A stretch of 64,000 nt of DNA from Streptomyces sp. NBC_01723 (GCF_036246005.1 NZ_CP109171.1:5878001-5942000); one strand, 5' to 3'. Numbered from the stretch's first letter, positions 19,501 to 28,544 are shown. The notes: a model not told the origin generated them from the letters alone. Program-made: numbers and translations.

Positions 19501-21539
19501 AAACGCTCCACGACGATGGTGCGGTCGTCGGGAACGTGACCGCAGGCCTCGCGCTGTTCGTCGAGGTAGGCGAGGACGTTGTCCGCGGCCCAGGCGTCCA
19601 GGCCGGCGGTGACCAGGCGCAGCCGCGCGTCCTCCTTGGAGAGGGAGCCGACCTCGCGCAGGAAGGCACCCAGCGCGCGTCCCAGCTCCAGCGGGCGGCC
19701 CAGCTGGTCGCCCTTCCAGAACGGCAGCCTGCCCGGGACGCCCGGGGCGGGTGAGACCAGGACCCGGTCGCGCGTGATGTCCTCGATCCGCCAGGAGCTG
19801 GTGCCGAGGGTGAAGACGTCGCCCACGCGGGACTCGTAGACCATCTCCTCGTCCAGCTCGCCGACCCGGCCGCCGCCCTTCTTGGGGTCGGCGCCCGCCA
19901 GGAAGACCCCGAAGAGCCCGCGGTCGGGGATCGTGCCCCCGGACGTGACGGCGAGGCGCTGCGCGCCCGGGCGGCCGGTGACCGTGCCGGCGACCCGGTC
20001 CCACACCACGCGCGGGCGCAGCTCGGCGAAGGCGTCGGAGGGATAGCGGCCCGCGAGCATGTCCAGGACGGCGGTGAAGGCCGACTCCGGGAGCGAGGCG
20101 AACGGGGCGGCCCGGCGGACGGTGGCGAGGAGGTCGTCGACCTGCCAGGTGTCGAGCGCGGTCATCGCGACGAGCTGCTGGGCGAGGACGTCCAGTGGGT
20201 TGGCCGGGATCCTGAGGGCCTCGATCTCGCCGCTGCGCATCCGCTCGGTCACCACGGCCGACTGCACGAGGTCGCCGCGGTACTTGGGAAAGACCACGCC
20301 GGTGGAGACCGCGCCGACCTGGTGTCCCGCGCGGCCGACGCGCTGGAGTCCGGAGGCGACGGAGGGCGGCGACTCGACCTGGACGACGAGGTCGACCGCG
20401 CCCATGTCGATGCCCAGCTCCAGACTGGAGGTGGCGACCACCGCGGGCAGCCGGCCCGCCTTGAGGTCCTCCTCGACGAGAGCGCGCTGCTCCTTGGAGA
20501 CCGAGCCGTGGTGCGCGCGGGCGATGACGGCCGGGGCGCCCTGGGCTGCTCCCGAGCCGCCCATCAGGTCGGCGGGGGAGTGGTGCTCGTCCAGGGGCTC
20601 GCCGGTCGCCCGCTCGTACGCGATCTCGTTGAGCCTGTTGCACAGGCGCTCGGCGAGGCGCCGGGAGTTCGCGAACACGATCGTGGAGCGGTGCGACTGG
20701 ACCAGGTCGGTGATCCGCTCCTCGACGTGCGGCCAGATCGACGGCCGCTCGGCGCCCTCGTCCTTGTCCGCGACCGGGGAGCCGCCCAGCTCGCCCAGGT
20801 CCTCGACCGGGACGACGACGGACAGGTCGAACTCCTTGCCCGAGTCCGGCTGGACGATCTCCACCCGGCCGCGCGGGGCGAGGAACCGGGCGACCTCGTC
20901 CACGGGGCGGACCGTCGCCGACAGGCCGATGCGACGGGCCGGTTTCGGGAGCAGCTCGTCCAGCCGCTCCAGGGTGAGCGCCAGATGCGCGCCGCGCTTG
21001 GTCCCCGCGACCGCGTGCACCTCGTCCAGGATCACCGTCTCGATGCCGGTCAGCGCCTCGCGCGTGGCCGACGTCAGCATCAGGAACAGGGACTCCGGGG
21101 TGGTGATCAGGATGTCGGGCGGCCGGGTGGACAGGGCGCGGCGCTCAGCGGCCGGGGTGTCGCCCGAGCGGATGCCGACCTTGATCTCGGGCTCGGGCAG
21201 CCCGAGGCGGACCGACTCCTGGCGGATGCCGGTCAGCGGACTGCGGAGATTGCGCTCGACGTCGACGGCCAGCGCCTTGAGCGGGGAGACGTACAGGACG
21301 CGACAGCGCTTCTTGGGGTCGGCGGGCGGGGGCGTCGAGGCGAGCTGGTCCAGGGCGGCGAGGAACGCGGCCAGCGTCTTGCCGGAGCCGGTGGGGGCGA
21401 CCACCAGGACGTCCGAGCCCGCGGAGATCGCCTGCCACGCCCCCGCCTGTGCGGCGGTGGGCGCGGAGAAGGCACCCGTGAACCAACCGCGGGTCGCGGG
21501 GGAGAAGCCGTCCAGGGCTCGGTGCGCGGAGCTGACCAT
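16521..21539 (-). CDS. lhr: Lhr-type large ATP-dependent helicase
   Basis: A 1672-residue superfamily 2 helicase. Walker A is APTGSGKT (48-55), motif II DEVH, motif III SAT, and the second RecA domain carries QRVGRAGH. Winged-helix and Lhr-core domains follow (about 430-850). A long C-terminal region holds further winged helices (about 850-1430). A low-complexity Gly/Pro/Tyr/Arg linker at about 1436-1546 carries GTVPYGTGPY-like repeats, then a conserved C-terminal domain ends the protein. Lhr proteins unwind RNA:DNA duplexes in repair. The start at 21539 (MVSSAHRALDGFSP) fits the family; the upstream open frame has no homology. It is divergent from the AraC gene, with 157 bp between them. Confidence 0.92.
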   Translation of the reverse strand: MVSSAHRALDGFSPATRGWFTGAFSAPTAAQAGAWQAISAGSDVLVVAPTGSGKTLAAFLAALDQLASTPPPADPKKRCRVLYVSPLKALAVDVERNLRSPLTGIRQESVRLGLPEPEIKVGIRSGDTPAAERRALSTRPPDILITTPESLFLMLTSATREALTGIETVILDEVHAVAGTKRGAHLALTLERLDELLPKPARRIGLSATVRPVDEVARFLAPRGRVEIVQPDSGKEFDLSVVVPVEDLGELGGSPVADKDEGAERPSIWPHVEERITDLVQSHRSTIVFANSRRLAERLCNRLNEIAYERATGEPLDEHHSPADLMGGSGAAQGAPAVIARAHHGSVSKEQRALVEEDLKAGRLPAVVATSSLELGIDMGAVDLVVQVESPPSVASGLQRVGRAGHQVGAVSTGVVFPKYRGDLVQSAVVTERMRSGEIEALRIPANPLDVLAQQLVAMTALDTWQVDDLLATVRRAAPFASLPESAFTAVLDMLAGRYPSDAFAELRPRVVWDRVAGTVTGRPGAQRLAVTSGGTIPDRGLFGVFLAGADPKKGGGRVGELDEEMVYESRVGDVFTLGTSSWRIEDITRDRVLVSPAPGVPGRLPFWKGDQLGRPLELGRALGAFLREVGSLSKEDARLRLVTAGLDAWAADNVLAYLDEQREACGHVPDDRTIVVERFRDELGDWRVVVHSPFGAQVHAPWALALGARLTERYGMDAQVMHADDGIVLRLPDADLMSLDLLDQEPSKPGLEYDAEQAPVGAADVVFDKGEVDRVVTDQVGGSALFASRFRECAARALLLPRRSPGRRTPLWQQRQRAAQLLEVASEYGSFPIVLEAVRECLQDVFDVPGLVELMGDLEARKVRLVEVTTPEASPFARSLLFGYVAQFLYEGDSPLAERRAAALSLDSRLLAELLGQAELRELLDAEVLTELERELQWLTEDRRVKDAEGVADLLRLLGPLTDAELAERGAEPQWAPELAGARRAISVRIAGADHWAAIEDAGRLRDALGTALPVGVPEAFTEPVKDPLGDLLARHARTHGPFTSVTAAARFGLGVAVTEGALQRLAGAGRVVQGEFHPAGIGQEWCDATVLRRLRRRSLAALRHELEPVPPAALGQFLPQWQHIGKGHALRGIDGLVRAVEQLQGASVPASALEKLVLPSRVANYNPAMLDELTAAGEVVWAGAGSLPGKDGWVSLYLADAAPLLLPPAHPLETTALHESVLSALSGGYGLFFRQIGDQVRATTHPDVTDPQLADALWDLAWSGRLTNDTLAPLRSLLGSGRTAGSTAHRAKRAVPRGRYGSLTAAARPASRTGPPTVAGRWSLLPAREADGTVRAHALARTLLDRHGVVTRGAVAAEGVEGGFSAVYRILAAFEESGQARRGYVVEGLGAAQFAMEGAVDRLRAVANARERGDGSPGPTAAAPADVPPFADFPEIPDFAPSGNRASDGRGEPDALSPDDDVFADPDRLGRSPSRGDYISPRDYAEPGAGGPRGGGAQGGSGGPRGQYGTGPNGTVPYGTGPYDSTSYDRFPGRRDRPAPGPRAVVLAAADPANAYGAALTWPEPPAGATHKPGRKAGSLVVLVEGEPALYMERGGKTLLLWPSEPDAPPTDDARLHAAAEALAGAARAGSLGTVTVERVNGEAALTSPFGPLLEEAGFIATPRGLRIRA

Positions 21540-21696
21540 GGATCCATCGTGCACCCCGCCACTGACAATCGGCCCGAGCCGGGCGGAGGGCCGTGTGGAC
21601 GGGCCGGGACGGCGGGGCGGAGTGGTCGCCGGGACGGCGGGGCAGGTGGCGGCGGCCGTCGGTGGAGGCCGCGGCCCGGTGACGGAGAATGGGGGC

Positions 21697-22563
21697 ATGG
21701 CGGGAAAGGGCGAGCGGGCACGGCACTGGCAGTACGAGGAACTCCCCGACGTCGACCTGCTGCGGGCCCAGTACATACGGAAGACCTTCGTACGCCACAC
21801 GCACGAGCACTTCGTCATCGCGGCCATAGCCGACGGCGTGGAGGTCTTCCACCACGGCGGAGGCGACCAGTACGCCGGGGCGGGGTCACTGGCCCTGGTC
21901 AACCCGGACACGCCGCACACGGGACGGGCCGGGGTGCCGGAGGGGTGGCGGTACGGCGCGGTCTACCCGGCGCCGGAGCTGGTGGCCGGGATCGCGGCGG
22001 AGACGACGACGCTGCGCGGGACACCCGGGTTCGTCCGGCCGGTCCTCGACGATCCGTACGCCGTCGAGCTGGTGCACCGCGTGCTGCGGGCCGCCGACGA
22101 GGGGAACGCGCTCGCCGCCGACACCCTGCTCAGGGCGGCCGTGACGCGGCTGCTGCGGCTGAACGGCGGGCCGCTGCCCCGCCGGGAGGTGCCGACGGCC
22201 GGGGGCGGGGTCGCGGCACGCGCGCGTGCCGTGCTGGAGGAGCGGATGGCCGAACCGCCGAGCCTGGAGCGGCTCGCCGGGGAGCTCGGCACCAGCCCGT
22301 TCGCACTGCTGCGGGCCTTCCGGGACGCCTATGGCATGCCGCCCCACACCTGGCTGACGGACGCCCGGGTGCGCCGCGCGCGGCGGCTGCTCGACACCGG
22401 TACGTCACCGGCCGAGGCCGCCGTCGCCGTGGGGTTCACCGACCAGCCGCACCTGAACCGGCACTTCGCGCGGATCGTGGGCGTGCCGCCCGGCGCCTAC
22501 CAGCGGGAGCGCAAGAACGTACAAGACGCGCGGCGCCGTCTGCTCCTACCGTCCGAGGCGTGA
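21697..22563 (+). CDS. AraC-family regulator of azlCD
   Basis: A 288-residue regulator with an N-terminal cupin-like sensing domain (VRHTHEHFVIAAI, VNPDTPHTG) and a C-terminal AraC double helix-turn-helix (about 185-275: LAGELGTSPFALLRAFRDAYG and AAVAVGFTDQPHLNRHF). The stop overlaps the GTG of azlC in GTGA, so it is in an operon with the branched-chain amino-acid exporter genes and probably controls them. ATG 21697 follows GAGAATGGGGG. Confidence 0.9.
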   Translation: MAGKGERARHWQYEELPDVDLLRAQYIRKTFVRHTHEHFVIAAIADGVEVFHHGGGDQYAGAGSLALVNPDTPHTGRAGVPEGWRYGAVYPAPELVAGIAAETTTLRGTPGFVRPVLDDPYAVELVHRVLRAADEGNALAADTLLRAAVTRLLRLNGGPLPRREVPTAGGGVAARARAVLEERMAEPPSLERLAGELGTSPFALLRAFRDAYGMPPHTWLTDARVRRARRLLDTGTSPAEAAVAVGFTDQPHLNRHFARIVGVPPGAYQRERKNVQDARRRLLLPSEA

Positions 22564-23324
22564 CAGAACAGACAGCCCTTCCCGAGACCGGAGCCGTCGA
22601 GGGCAAGCCCGACGCCGCCGTCGTACGGGACGCCCTCGGAGTCGGCGTCGCCGTCGGACTCTCCGGGTTCGCCTTCGGGGTGACCTCGGCCGGCAGCGGA
22701 CTGACCCTGGCCCAGACCTGCGCGCTCAGCCTTCTCGTGTTCACCGGAGCGTCCCAGTTCGCGCTCGTCGGGGCGCTCGCGGCCGGCGGCAACCCGCTCA
22801 CGGCGGCGGCGGGCGCCTTCTTCCTGGGCGTGCGCAACGCCTTCTACGGGCTGCGTCTCTCCCAGTTGCTGGCCCTCCCGCGCGCGGTGCGGCCGTTCGC
22901 GGCGCAATGGGTCATCGACGAGACGACCGCCGTGGCCCTGGCCCAGCCCACGCGGCGCGGCGTACGGATCGGGTTCACGGTCACCGGACTCACCCTCTAC
23001 CTGCTGTGGAACCTCACCACGCTGCTCGGCGCGCTGGGCGCGGAGGCCATCGGGGACACCGCCGCCTGGGGGCTCGACGCGGCCGGACCCGCGGTCTTCC
23101 TGGCGTTGCTCGCGCCGATGCTGAAGAGCACCACCGAGCGCACCGTCGCGGGCCTGGCCGTACTCCTGGGCCTCGGCCTGCTGCCGGTGCTGCCGGCCGG
23201 TGTGCCCGTCCTGGTGGCCGCGCTGGCCGCGCCGCTCGTCCTGTGGGCCCGCGGACGCCGCGCGGGAGGAGCCGTCGAGAACCGCGACGACCGCGAGGCG
23301 TCCGCGGGGGAGGGAGAGCGGTGA
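22560..23324 (+). CDS. azlC: AzlC-type branched-chain amino acid exporter, large subunit
   Basis: A 254-residue membrane protein with about seven hydrophobic segments. The AzlC motif region is FTGASQFALVGALAAGGNP, followed by GVRNAFYGLRLSQLL and an AQWVIDETTAVA-like stretch. AzlC with small AzlD exports leucine, valine or isoleucine analogues in other bacteria. It starts at a GTG overlapping the AraC stop, and its own stop overlaps the azlD GTG. Confidence 0.9.
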   Translation: MTEQTALPETGAVEGKPDAAVVRDALGVGVAVGLSGFAFGVTSAGSGLTLAQTCALSLLVFTGASQFALVGALAAGGNPLTAAAGAFFLGVRNAFYGLRLSQLLALPRAVRPFAAQWVIDETTAVALAQPTRRGVRIGFTVTGLTLYLLWNLTTLLGALGAEAIGDTAAWGLDAAGPAVFLALLAPMLKSTTERTVAGLAVLLGLGLLPVLPAGVPVLVAALAAPLVLWARGRRAGGAVENRDDREASAGEGER

Positions 23325-23629
23325 ACGTCTGGATCGCGATCATCGGGACCGCGGTGGGCTGCTACGTCGTCAAGCTCGCCGGACTGCTCGTGCCCGCCGG
23401 AGCCCTGGAGCGGCCGCTGGTCCGCAAACTCGCCGCCCTGCTGCCCGTCGCCCTGCTCGCGGCGCTCACCGCCCAGCAGACCTTCGCCGACGGCCAGACG
23501 CTCGTCCTGGACGCACGGGCCGCGGGAGTCGCCGCGGCCGCCGTGGCACTGGTGCTGCGTGCGCCGTTCCTCCTCGTGGTCGCGGCCGCCGTGGTGGTCA
23601 CCGCGGGCGTACGGGCCCTGGGCGGCTGA
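23321..23629 (+). CDS. azlD: AzlD-type small subunit of the amino acid exporter
   Basis: The 102-residue protein has four hydrophobic helices (VWIAIIGTAVGCYVVKLAGLLVP first), matching the AzlD family by length and pattern. GTG 23321 overlaps the azlC TGA. The stop codon lies inside the stem of a hairpin shared with the convergent neighbour. Confidence 0.9.
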   Translation: MNVWIAIIGTAVGCYVVKLAGLLVPAGALERPLVRKLAALLPVALLAALTAQQTFADGQTLVLDARAAGVAAAAVALVLRAPFLLVVAAAVVVTAGVRALGG

Positions 23630-23658
23630 CCGGAGTCAGCCGAGGGCACGGCCGTACG
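23607..23658. terminator. bidirectional terminator covering both convergent stop codons
   Basis: CGGCTGAC (23623-23630) and GTCAGCCG (23635-23642) form an 8-bp stem with a CGGA loop. It extends outward through GCGTACGG and CCGTACGC with a small bulge. The azlD TGA and the stop of the minus-strand gene are both inside the stem. Confidence 0.75.
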
Positions 23659-24601
23659 CCCGGAGCGTGCGCAAGGCCTCCAGCGTCACCGCGGGGCGCG
23701 CCTCCAGCGCCGGGGCGGGCGCCCGGCGGGGCCGGCGGAGAGGCCAGCCGCCGTCGTCCTCCTGCTCCGCCGCGAGGAAGTCGAGGGAGCGGGTCATCTC
23801 GGCGTCCGTGAACCACGCGCGTGCGAGGGAGTGCGGGTGCCTCGCGTAGTCGTGCGGGAAGTGGTGCTCGCGCGGGGCGCGGCCGGGGGAGACCGGGTGC
23901 GCGCCGAGATCGTCCGGGTCCAGCACGGCGAGCCGCTGATCGCGTACCAGGCGGCCCAGCCGGCCGGCCGCCGCCTCCGCGCGCGGGCGGTCGGGGACGG
24001 TGTCCAGGAAGGTCACGGCGGCCTCGACCTCGTACGGGTGCGGGGTCTGGAGCGACTCGGCCGCCCGCCAGCAGAAGTCCGTGGCGCGGAACAGCCAGGC
24101 GTGCCAGACCTCGTTGCGGTGCAGCAGGCCGACCACCGGACCGGTGGCGAGCAGCTCGCCCGGAGGGCGGTCCACGACCGGCCCGGAGGGCGCGGCCGGA
24201 TACCCGTGCCCTTCGGGCGGGGCCGCGGGCAGGGCGCCGTCCGGCGTGGACGCGGAGGTCAGATAGCGGCACATCCGCTCCACGCGCTGTCCGCCGCAGC
24301 GTCCGAGCGCGTCCAGGACGCGCAGCGCACGCGCGGTGTGCGGCGGGCGGCTGACGGGGCCGCGCAGGTCGGGCTCCAGCCCGTGGCCGTACCCGCCGTC
24401 CTCGTTGCGGTAGGCGTCCAGCGCGGTCTCCACCGGACCGGCGTCGCCACCCCGGAAGTGGTACGCGAAGAGGCGCTGCTCCAGTACGCGCGCCGTGAGC
24501 CAGACGAACTGCTCCGCGCGGGCGAGCGACGAGCGCGACGCGGGCGCCTGCACGGGCGAGCGCGGGGTCGGGGTGAGTGCGGAAGCTCCGGATTCGGCCA
24601 T
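23636..24601 (-). CDS. terpenoid cyclase/prenyltransferase-like alpha-toroid protein
   Basis: The 321-residue protein shows several repeats of the squalene/terpene cyclase toroid type: ALDAYRNEDGGYGHGLEPD, the AEQEDDGGWP motif near the C terminus, and helices with LARAWFTDAEM between them. It is too short for a squalene-hopene cyclase and lacks a DXDD motif, so it is probably not a cyclase; the function is unknown. The start at 24601 (MAESGASA) is preceded on the minus strand by TACGGT 7 nt away, which suggests a leaderless mRNA. Confidence 0.7.
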   Translation of the reverse strand: MAESGASALTPTPRSPVQAPASRSSLARAEQFVWLTARVLEQRLFAYHFRGGDAGPVETALDAYRNEDGGYGHGLEPDLRGPVSRPPHTARALRVLDALGRCGGQRVERMCRYLTSASTPDGALPAAPPEGHGYPAAPSGPVVDRPPGELLATGPVVGLLHRNEVWHAWLFRATDFCWRAAESLQTPHPYEVEAAVTFLDTVPDRPRAEAAAGRLGRLVRDQRLAVLDPDDLGAHPVSPGRAPREHHFPHDYARHPHSLARAWFTDAEMTRSLDFLAAEQEDDGGWPLRRPRRAPAPALEARPAVTLEALRTLRAYGRALG

Positions 24602-24682
24602 GGCACAGACCGTAGGCCGGAAAGCGGTCCCCGTACCCCGTCCCGGCTCAGGGCCCACTCTCAGGGGCGGGATACTGGTGTC

Positions 24683-24877
24683 ATGCGGTTGACGGTCTTC
24701 TGGGAGCGGATGGCGGATCACTTCGGTCCGGGGTACGCCGACACCTTCGCGCGCGATCACGTGATGGCGGAGCTGGGCGGGCGCACGGTGAACGGGGCGC
24801 TGGACGCGGGCTGGGACGCCAAGGAGGTGTGGCGGGTGGTCTGCACCGTCATGGACGTGCCGCGGGAACAGCGGTGA
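24683..24877 (+). CDS. DUF3046 family protein
   Basis: A 64-residue protein (MRLTVFWERMADHFGPGYAD, ending MDVPREQR) of the actinobacterial DUF3046 family, which is normally found just upstream of recA. Its function is unknown. GATACT (24671-24676) is 6 nt before ATG 24683, fitting a leaderless transcript. Confidence 0.9.
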   Translation: MRLTVFWERMADHFGPGYADTFARDHVMAELGGRTVNGALDAGWDAKEVWRVVCTVMDVPREQR

Positions 24878-24937
24878 CGGTGCGCGAAGACCGACGCACG
24901 GTCATCCGGGGTGCGTGGAGTGGGCGAGACTTGCTCC

Positions 24938-26221
24938 GTGGCATCCACTGACGAGACCGGGCGGACGCCCCGGCAGCCCGCTCCCCCGCCCGGCCCGACG
25001 CCGCCCTCCGGTCCTCCGGCCGACGGCACCGCGGGGCCCGCGGGTCCGGGCTCCCGCATGCCGCGCTGGCTGCCGCGCGCCATGGTGCTGGCCCTCGCGC
25101 TCATCGCCGCCTTCCAGCTCGGCAGCTGGGCCTTCCACCAGCTCACCGGCCTGCTGATCAACATCCTCATCGCGTTCTTCCTGGCGCTCGCCATCGAACC
25201 CGCGGTGAGCTGGATGGCCGGACGCGGATTGCGCCGGGGTTTCGCCACCTTCCTCGTCTTCCTCGCCGTGCTGGTCGCCGCCGCCGGGTTCGTCACACTG
25301 CTCGGGTCCATGCTCGCGGGCCAGATCGTCAAGATGGTCGAGGACTTCCCGGACTACCTCGACTCGGTGATCAGCTGGATCAACGGCCACTTCCACACCG
25401 ATCTGCGGCGGGTCGACATCCAGGAGGGCCTGCTGCGCTCCGACTGGCTGCGCAACTACGTGCAGAACAGCGCCACGGGTGTCCTGGACGTGTCGACTCA
25501 GGTCCTGGGCGGTCTCTTCCAGTTGCTGACGGTCCTGCTCTTCTCGTTCTACTTCGCCGCCGACGGCCCCCGGCTGCGTCGCGGGCTCTGCTCCGTCCTG
25601 CCGCCCGCCCGGCAGGCCGAGGTCCTGCGCGCGTGGGAGATCGCCGTGGACAAGACCGGCGGGTACCTGTACTCGCGCGGCCTGATGGCGCTGATCTCCG
25701 GTGTGGCGCACTACGTCCTGCTGGAAATCCTGGAGGTGCCCTACGCCCCCGCGCTCGCCGTCTGGGTGGGCCTGGTGTCGCAGTTCATCCCCACCATCGG
25801 CACCTACCTCGCGGGTGCGCTGCCCATGCTGATCGCCTTCACGGTCAACCCCTGGTACGCGCTGTGGGTCCTGATCTTCGTGGTGATCTACCAGCAGTTC
25901 GAGAACTACGTGCTGCAGCCGAAGCTGACCTCCAAGACCGTGGACATCCACCCGGCGGTCGCGTTCGGCTCGGTCGTCGCGGGCACCGCGCTGCTCGGCG
26001 CCGTCGGCGCACTGATCGCCATCCCGGCGATCGCCACGCTCCAGGCGTTCCTCGGCGCGTACGTCAAGCGTTACGACGTCACCGACGACCCCCGCGTCCA
26101 CGGGCGCCGGAACCGTCCGTCCGGGCCCGGCGGCGCCACGCGCCTGCGCAAGCTGTGGACCCGGCGGCGGGAACTGGGACGCCCCGGACCGGAAGGGACC
26201 GGCAGCGGCCCCTCCGCCTGA
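24938..26221 (+). CDS. AI-2E/PerM-family membrane transporter
   Basis: The 427-residue protein starts with a Pro-rich cytosolic tail, then about eight membrane helices. The family pattern is clear: ILIAFFLALAIEPAVSWMAGRGL, VEDFPDYLDSVISWI as the soluble loop, SQFIPTIGTYLAGALP, YQQFENYVLQPKLTSKTVDIHP. Members have been linked to autoinducer-2 export or Na+/H+ exchange; the substrate here is unknown. GTG 24938 is 6 nt after GAGACT (24926-24931), suggesting a leaderless start; an in-frame GTG at 24911 would add nine residues. Confidence 0.88.
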   Translation: MASTDETGRTPRQPAPPPGPTPPSGPPADGTAGPAGPGSRMPRWLPRAMVLALALIAAFQLGSWAFHQLTGLLINILIAFFLALAIEPAVSWMAGRGLRRGFATFLVFLAVLVAAAGFVTLLGSMLAGQIVKMVEDFPDYLDSVISWINGHFHTDLRRVDIQEGLLRSDWLRNYVQNSATGVLDVSTQVLGGLFQLLTVLLFSFYFAADGPRLRRGLCSVLPPARQAEVLRAWEIAVDKTGGYLYSRGLMALISGVAHYVLLEILEVPYAPALAVWVGLVSQFIPTIGTYLAGALPMLIAFTVNPWYALWVLIFVVIYQQFENYVLQPKLTSKTVDIHPAVAFGSVVAGTALLGAVGALIAIPAIATLQAFLGAYVKRYDVTDDPRVHGRRNRPSGPGGATRLRKLWTRRRELGRPGPEGTGSGPSA

Positions 26222-26301
26222 GCGTCCACCTCGGTGTGCGCGGCCGGTTCGGGCCCCCGCCGGTGCGGCGGACGTACGCTCGGAAGTGCCGCGCGGTGCG
26301 C

Positions 26302-26330
26302 TTGACACGAAAATCGAACATCCATTCTCA
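26302..26330 (+). promoter_or_regulatory. recA promoter with SOS-box-like LexA operator
   Basis: A perfect TTGACA (26302-26307) is followed by TCGAACATCCATTCTC (26314-26329), which fits the actinobacterial SOS box TCGAAC-N4-GTTCGA in the left half and partly in the right. It covers the spacer and -10 region, so bound LexA would block RNA polymerase. The transcript would have a leader of about 155 nt before the recA ATG. Confidence 0.75.
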
Positions 26331-26393
26331 TGGAGGCTCCGGCGAGGCTCATGACGGGTGATTCGACGGGGTTTGGACGGAGAAGCGCCCGAG

Positions 26394-26402
26394 TTATCCA
26401 CA
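26394..26402 (+). promoter_or_regulatory. consensus DnaA box upstream of recA
   Basis: TTATCCACA is a perfect match to the classic DnaA 9-mer, lying in the recA leader about 90 nt before the ATG. A single isolated box; binding is inferred from sequence only. Confidence 0.5.
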
Positions 26403-26491
26403 GGCCGGACCCGCGGCGCGGGGCATTGTCAGTGGCAGGCATTAGCGTCTTCGACGTGAAGCGATCGAATCAAGCAAACCGGGTGGAACCC

Positions 26492-27607
26492 ATGGCAGGA
26501 ACCGACCGCGAGAAGGCCCTGGATGCCGCGCTCGCACAGATTGAACGGCAATTCGGCAAGGGCGCGGTCATGCGCATGGGCGAGCGGCCGAACGAGCCCA
26601 TCGAGGTCATCCCCACCGGATCGACCGCGCTCGACGTGGCCCTCGGTGTCGGCGGCCTCCCGCGCGGCCGGGTCGTGGAGGTCTACGGCCCCGAGTCCTC
26701 GGGCAAGACGACCCTGACCCTGCACGCGGTGGCGAACGCGCAGAAGGCGGGCGGCCAGGTCGCGTTCGTGGACGCGGAGCACGCCCTCGACCCCGAGTAC
26801 GCGAAGAAGCTCGGCGTCGACATCGACAACCTGATCCTCTCCCAGCCGGACAACGGTGAGCAGGCCCTGGAGATCGTGGACATGCTGGTCCGCTCCGGTG
26901 CCCTCGACCTCATCGTCATCGACTCCGTCGCCGCGCTCGTACCGCGCGCGGAGATCGAGGGCGAGATGGGCGACAGCCACGTCGGTCTGCAGGCCCGGCT
27001 GATGAGCCAGGCCCTGCGGAAGATCACCAGCGCGCTCAACCAGTCCAAGACCACCGCGATCTTCATCAACCAGCTCCGCGAGAAGATCGGCGTCATGTTC
27101 GGCTCCCCGGAGACCACGACCGGTGGCCGGGCGCTGAAGTTCTACGCCTCCGTGCGCATCGACATCCGCCGCATCGAGACGCTGAAGGACGGCACGGACG
27201 CGGTCGGCAACCGCACCCGCTGCAAGGTCGTCAAGAACAAGGTCGCGCCGCCCTTCAAGCAGGCCGAGTTCGACATCCTCTACGGCCACGGCATCAGCCG
27301 CGAGGGCGGCCTGATCGACATGGGCGTGGAGCACGGCTTCGTCCGCAAGGCCGGCGCCTGGTACACGTACGAGGGCGACCAGCTCGGCCAGGGCAAGGAG
27401 AACGCGCGCAACTTCCTCAAGGACAACCCCGACCTGGCCAACGAGATCGAGAAGAAGATCAAGGAGAAGCTGGGCGTCGGCGTGCGTCCCGAGGAGCCTG
27501 CCGCCGAGCCGGGTACGGACGCCGCCCCGGCCGACGCCGCACCGGCGGTGCCCGCCCCCGCGACCGCCAAGGCCACCAAGTCCAAGGCCGCGGCAGCCAA
27601 GAGCTGA
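26492..27607 (+). CDS. recA: RecA recombinase
   Basis: The 371-residue protein is complete RecA: Walker A GPESSGKT (66-73), Walker [11 protein letters not shown], the L1/L2 DNA loops ([25 protein letters not shown]) and the MAW-type start [15 protein letters not shown]. The C terminus is a long Ala/Pro/Lys tail typical of streptomycetes. It catalyses strand exchange and triggers LexA self-cleavage. ATG 26492 is chosen on homology; the ribosome site GGGTGG is weak. An upstream in-frame ATG at 26330 falls within the promoter. recX follows after 3 nt. Confidence 0.98.
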   Translation: MAGTDREKALDAALAQIERQFGKGAVMRMGERPNEPIEVIPTGSTALDVALGVGGLPRGRVVEVYGPESSGKTTLTLHAVANAQKAGGQVAFVDAEHALDPEYAKKLGVDIDNLILSQPDNGEQALEIVDMLVRSGALDLIVIDSVAALVPRAEIEGEMGDSHVGLQARLMSQALRKITSALNQSKTTAIFINQLREKIGVMFGSPETTTGGRALKFYASVRIDIRRIETLKDGTDAVGNRTRCKVVKNKVAPPFKQAEFDILYGHGISREGGLIDMGVEHGFVRKAGAWYTYEGDQLGQGKENARNFLKDNPDLANEIEKKIKEKLGVGVRPEEPAAEPGTDAAPADAAPAVPAPATAKATKSKAAAAKS

Positions 27608-27610
27608 CCC

Positions 27611-28387
27611 GTGACACGACGAACCGACTGGGCCGAGTACGCCAACGGCCCCGCCGGGACGAGCGACGGCGCGTACGGGGCGACCGCGGCCCCGTACGAG
27701 ACGGAACAGACCGCCGTCGGCCCACCCGACGGCGGCCAGGAGCGCCAAGGTGACGGCGAGGCGCGCCGGAGAGGCGGACGAGCCAGTGCGACGGGCGGCA
27801 CGCGCCGGCGGCGCGGGCGTGCGGAGCCGTTCACCGAGGACGGAGGTGCCACTTCCTCGTCGAGGGCCGAGAAGGGGGAGCCTCCGCGGGACCCGGTCGA
27901 GCAGGCACGGGCGATCTGCCTGCGCCTGCTGACCGGGACCCCGCGCACCCGCAGCCAGCTCGCCGACGCCCTGCGCAAGCGGGAGATCCCCGACGAGGCC
28001 GCCGAAGAGGTGCTGTCCAGGTTCGAGGAGGTCGGCCTGATCAACGACAGCGCCTTCGCGGAGGCCTGGGTGGAGTCCCGGCACCACGGCCGCGGCCTGG
28101 CCCGGCGCGCCCTCGCCAGGGAACTGCGGACCAAGGGCGTCGACAGCACACTCATCGACGCCGCGGTCTCCCGGCTGGACTCCGAGCAGGAGGAGGAGAC
28201 CGCACGCGAACTGGTCGCCCGGAAGCTGCGCGCCACCAGAGGGCTCGACCGCGACAAGAGGCTGCGCCGCCTCGCGGGCATGCTGGCCCGCAAGGGCTAC
28301 CCCGAGGGCATGGCCCTGCGGGTGGTCCGCCAGGCACTGGAGGAAGAGGGCGAGGACACGGAGTTCCTCGGCGAGGACGGTTTCTGA
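27611..28387 (+). CDS. recX: RecX regulator of RecA
   Basis: A 258-residue protein with a disordered, charged N-terminal region (about 1-90), then the three three-helix RecX repeats: [43 protein letters not shown] with [17 protein letters not shown], and [18 protein letters not shown]. RecX inhibits RecA filaments. GTG 27611 lies 3 nt after the recA stop, so the genes are co-transcribed and SOS-controlled. The N-terminal extension is longer than in E. coli, as in other streptomycetes. Confidence 0.93.
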   Translation: MTRRTDWAEYANGPAGTSDGAYGATAAPYETEQTAVGPPDGGQERQGDGEARRRGGRASATGGTRRRRGRAEPFTEDGGATSSSRAEKGEPPRDPVEQARAICLRLLTGTPRTRSQLADALRKREIPDEAAEEVLSRFEEVGLINDSAFAEAWVESRHHGRGLARRALARELRTKGVDSTLIDAAVSRLDSEQEEETARELVARKLRATRGLDRDKRLRRLAGMLARKGYPEGMALRVVRQALEEEGEDTEFLGEDGF

Positions 28388-28544
28388 CGCGTCACGGTCG
28401 CCGCTGCGCGGGGGCGACGAGCGCGCAGGAAAACCTTGCGCTCCCGGCGGGGTGAACACCTTCCGCACGGCGGTACCGTCTGCGCCGTCGCGTGACCGCC
28501 CGAGCCGCGGACACCCTCCAGCACGCCCGAAAGGCGGCCCCGCC

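Noticed and set aside
20059..22563. 834-codon plus-strand frame running into the AraC gene
   Set aside because: The first about 545 codons are antisense to the Lhr helicase and have shadow composition. The real start is ATG 21697 with homology from its first residues.
26392..26404. DnaA box near recA as a replication origin
   Set aside because: A single box with no cluster and no dnaA/dnaN nearby; not an origin.
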